Source: Candidatus Aerophobota bacterium (GTDB lineage Bacteria > Aerophobota > Aerophobia > Aerophobales > B3-G15). Taken from it: DNA of 6,374 nt. A program made the translations under genes and the position numbers. Below are positions 5,076 to 6,374 of the stretch, piece by piece (the stretch's first letter is position 1; each line of letters opens with the position of its first letter). The DNA lies in contig JAGGTG010000120.1 in the NCBI GenBank assembly GCA_021163905.1, positions 1-6,374 of the forward strand, read 5' to 3'. The notes beneath the pieces were generated by a model. That model had not been told where the DNA came from and searched no databases. It saw only the letters and a list, made by a program, of their open reading frames with translations.

Positions 5076-6374
5076 TTATACAACCGGCCTTATTCCAAGC
5101 ATTTTGCAAAAGGTTAAAAGCTCATTTTTAAAATTACCGTAAACAATCCCATAATGCTGACTCATAAGATTCTGAAAGAAATCTTGCGCTGAGCCACTAA
5201 GTTTAATCTTTCCCATTGCATAGGGTGGACAACCTACCTCATGGAAGTAGGGAGAGGGCTCTACTTGCCCGGTTGCAATGTGCATTTTATACCCCGATTT
5301 ATCCTGCGCTATTCTACAAAGAGTTACCTCACCTTCCCTGTAGGGGGAGCTATTGAGAAGACCCTCATAAAGAGCGGTGTGTTTTTTTATCTTAGGTTTT
5401 CCTCTGGCAAAAGATAGGGGAGCAAATCCACAGGCACCAAGCAGGATACTGTTATCAGATAGAATATCATGGACATCACCGTATCCTGCTGGCGATCCAC
5501 TTAAATAGTGGAGAATAAGCTGAGATATGACAAGAGGAGTATCTCCTTCGCAGGAGGAGGTTATATCATCTGCAAGTATGGAAAGAGGAATACAGGGGGC
5601 AAATCCCCATTCTCTTGATAGCTCATACTGACATTTTACGGTTAGAGCATCAAGGCTGTGATTTTTAACTAAATTTTTTAAGGCAAGATATACTCTGATA
5701 GCTTTAATTGCAAGCTCTTCTTCTACATCCTTCGCTATATCCCATCCTCTCATAAGCTCTTTTGCAATTTTTTCAGCATCTTTTAAACTTATCCTTTCAA
5801 ATTCTTTCATTATATAGTACTGCCCCAGGTGAACAATTTCTGGCCCTAAAATTTTGCGAACCTTGATATGGTCAAATCCTCCTGTATACATACCCATTGA
5901 AAGATAACCGAAAAGACCAATCCTTGCTTTTTTTAATTTATTAATTGTGGATGCTACAAGGCTAAAAGATGTTATTTTTTTCTTTAACTCATCTGAATCT
6001 GGCATTCCCCAGATAAATTCAAACCTAACTCCCATCTCCTCCAGAGTTTCTCTTATCACTCCTGCTGCCGGCACCGCTCCTAAGGTTAGTCTCTCTCCTT
6101 TTTCCTCCCAGGTAGTATGGGACCACAAAAGTAGAGGGTGGTCCATAAAATCCCTTAAGGTAGCTATAAAATTTGGTGCCTCAACCCAAGAGACAAGGAG
6201 GGCAATAATAAGATCAAAATTTTCTTTTTTGATCTGCTCAAGAACCCCGGGAATATCTTTTCTTTCTTTCACAAGATGAGTAGCTGTAAGCTCGATATTT
6301 AAATCTTTTAACATATCACAAGACTTATTAACCCATCTTTCAACCAAATCCTCAGGATAATCCGGGTAACTGAA
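5076..6374 (-). CDS. L-fucose/L-arabinose isomerase-family protein, partial (5' end beyond window)
   Basis: This gene reads in an open frame from the right edge of the window to TAA at 5076-5078. Family members interconvert aldose and ketose sugars (such as L-fucose and L-fuculose) with a Mn/Mg ion, in the cytoplasm as oligomers. Using numbering from the TTG at 6347: an N-terminal Rossmann-like part (to about 170) contains DLIIALLVSWVEAPN (45-59) and GLFGYLSMGMYTGG (144-157). A conserved core has KCQYELS (238-244), SSCEGD (264-269) and SQHYGIVYGN (396-405). Glu242, Glu267 or Asp269, and His398 are the likely metal ligands by analogy with FucI. The TTG at 6347 is not the true start: the frame continues FSYPDYPED to the edge, and the remnant copy shows this is preceded by MKVLPKVIMVP, so the ATG should lie about 33 bases past 6374 (total about 443 residues). 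The sugar is unknown. A truncated HEPN gene follows in the same frame. Confidence 0.85.
   Translation of the reverse strand, partial: FSYPDYPEDLVERWVNKSCDMLKDLNIELTATHLVKERKDIPGVLEQIKKENFDLIIALLVSWVEAPNFIATLRDFMDHPLLLWSHTTWEEKGERLTLGAVPAAGVIRETLEEMGVRFEFIWGMPDSDELKKKITSFSLVASTINKLKKARIGLFGYLSMGMYTGGFDHIKVRKILGPEIVHLGQYYIMKEFERISLKDAEKIAKELMRGWDIAKDVEEELAIKAIRVYLALKNLVKNHSLDALTVKCQYELSREWGFAPCIPLSILADDITSSCEGDTPLVISQLILHYLSGSPAGYGDVHDILSDNSILLGACGFAPLSFARGKPKIKKHTALYEGLLNSSPYREGEVTLCRIAQDKSGYKMHIATGQVEPSPYFHEVGCPPYAMGKIKLSGSAQDFFQNLMSQHYGIVYGNFKNELLTFCKMLGIRPVV
5083..5128. repeat. 3' end of isomerase gene, repeated at 3640-3685
   Basis: 46 bases carrying the last codons of the isomerase gene (minus strand) recur in the remnant with three differences. 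Similarity fades past 5080 toward the HEPN gene, so one edge of the duplication lies almost exactly at the isomerase stop codon. Confidence 0.85.
6306..6374. repeat. 5' part of isomerase gene, repeated at 3682-3750
   Basis: 69 bases of the N-terminal coding part (minus strand) recur in the remnant with a single difference. The match reaches the end of the window, so its full length is not visible. Confidence 0.85.

Noticed and set aside
6345..6347. TTG at 6347 as the start of the isomerase gene
   Set aside because: The frame stays open to the window edge and the upstream codons are conserved in the remnant copy, which has an ATG further upstream.

Overview
The window looks like chromosomal DNA of an AT-rich thermophile, most likely a hyperthermophilic bacterium. 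Three things suggest this. It carries a fused inositol-1-phosphate cytidylyltransferase / di-myo-inositol-phosphate-phosphate synthase, a gene typical of organisms that make the heat solute di-myo-inositol phosphate (DIP). Its proteins are rich in Lys, Glu and Ile, with many AGA/AGG Arg and ATA Ile codons. It has both bacterial-type Shine-Dalgarno (SD) sites and a mntA-hepT toxin-antitoxin pair of a kind common in thermophiles. I cannot name the genus, and an archaeal host is not strictly excluded.

Left part, + strand (about 40-2400): a promoter-like TTGACA element precedes two overlapping genes. The first encodes a PfkB-family sugar kinase. The second starts at TTG inside the kinase gene and encodes the two-domain IPCT/DIPP synthase. 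Together they suggest a route from inositol to inositol-1-phosphate, then CDP-inositol, then DIP phosphate. A weak terminator-like hairpin follows.

Middle, + strand (2402-3574): a gene-free stretch holds a GC-rich palindromic element with a GCGAAGC apex. Next to it is a promoter-like sequence and a MntA nucleotidyltransferase / HepT HEPN pair with a 4-base ATGA overlap. Both have intact catalytic motifs, so this reads as a complete toxin-antitoxin module.

Right part, - strand (3633-6374): this is a rearranged sugar-isomerase region. Reading along the minus strand it contains a nearly complete L-fucose-isomerase-like gene (its 5' end lies just beyond the window), a second HepT-like HEPN gene that seems to have lost its N-terminus at the junction with the isomerase gene, a possibly decayed coding stretch, a divergent hxlB-like SIS-domain isomerase, and a 150-bp remnant of a second copy of the isomerase gene. 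The remnant keeps the first ~34 codons and the last ~15 codons but has lost about 1.18 kb between them. The two copies match at 68 of 69 bases at the 5' side and 43 of 46 at the 3' side, which points to a fairly recent duplication followed by internal deletion. It also shows that the true start of the isomerase gene lies a few dozen bases past the right edge of the window.

No CRISPR array, tRNA, rRNA or transposase gene was seen. The most interesting points are the kinase-DIPP synthase operon, the duplicated and internally deleted isomerase gene, the HEPN gene fused in frame behind the isomerase stop codon, and the hxlB-like protein that lacks residues usually conserved in 6-phospho-3-hexuloisomerases.
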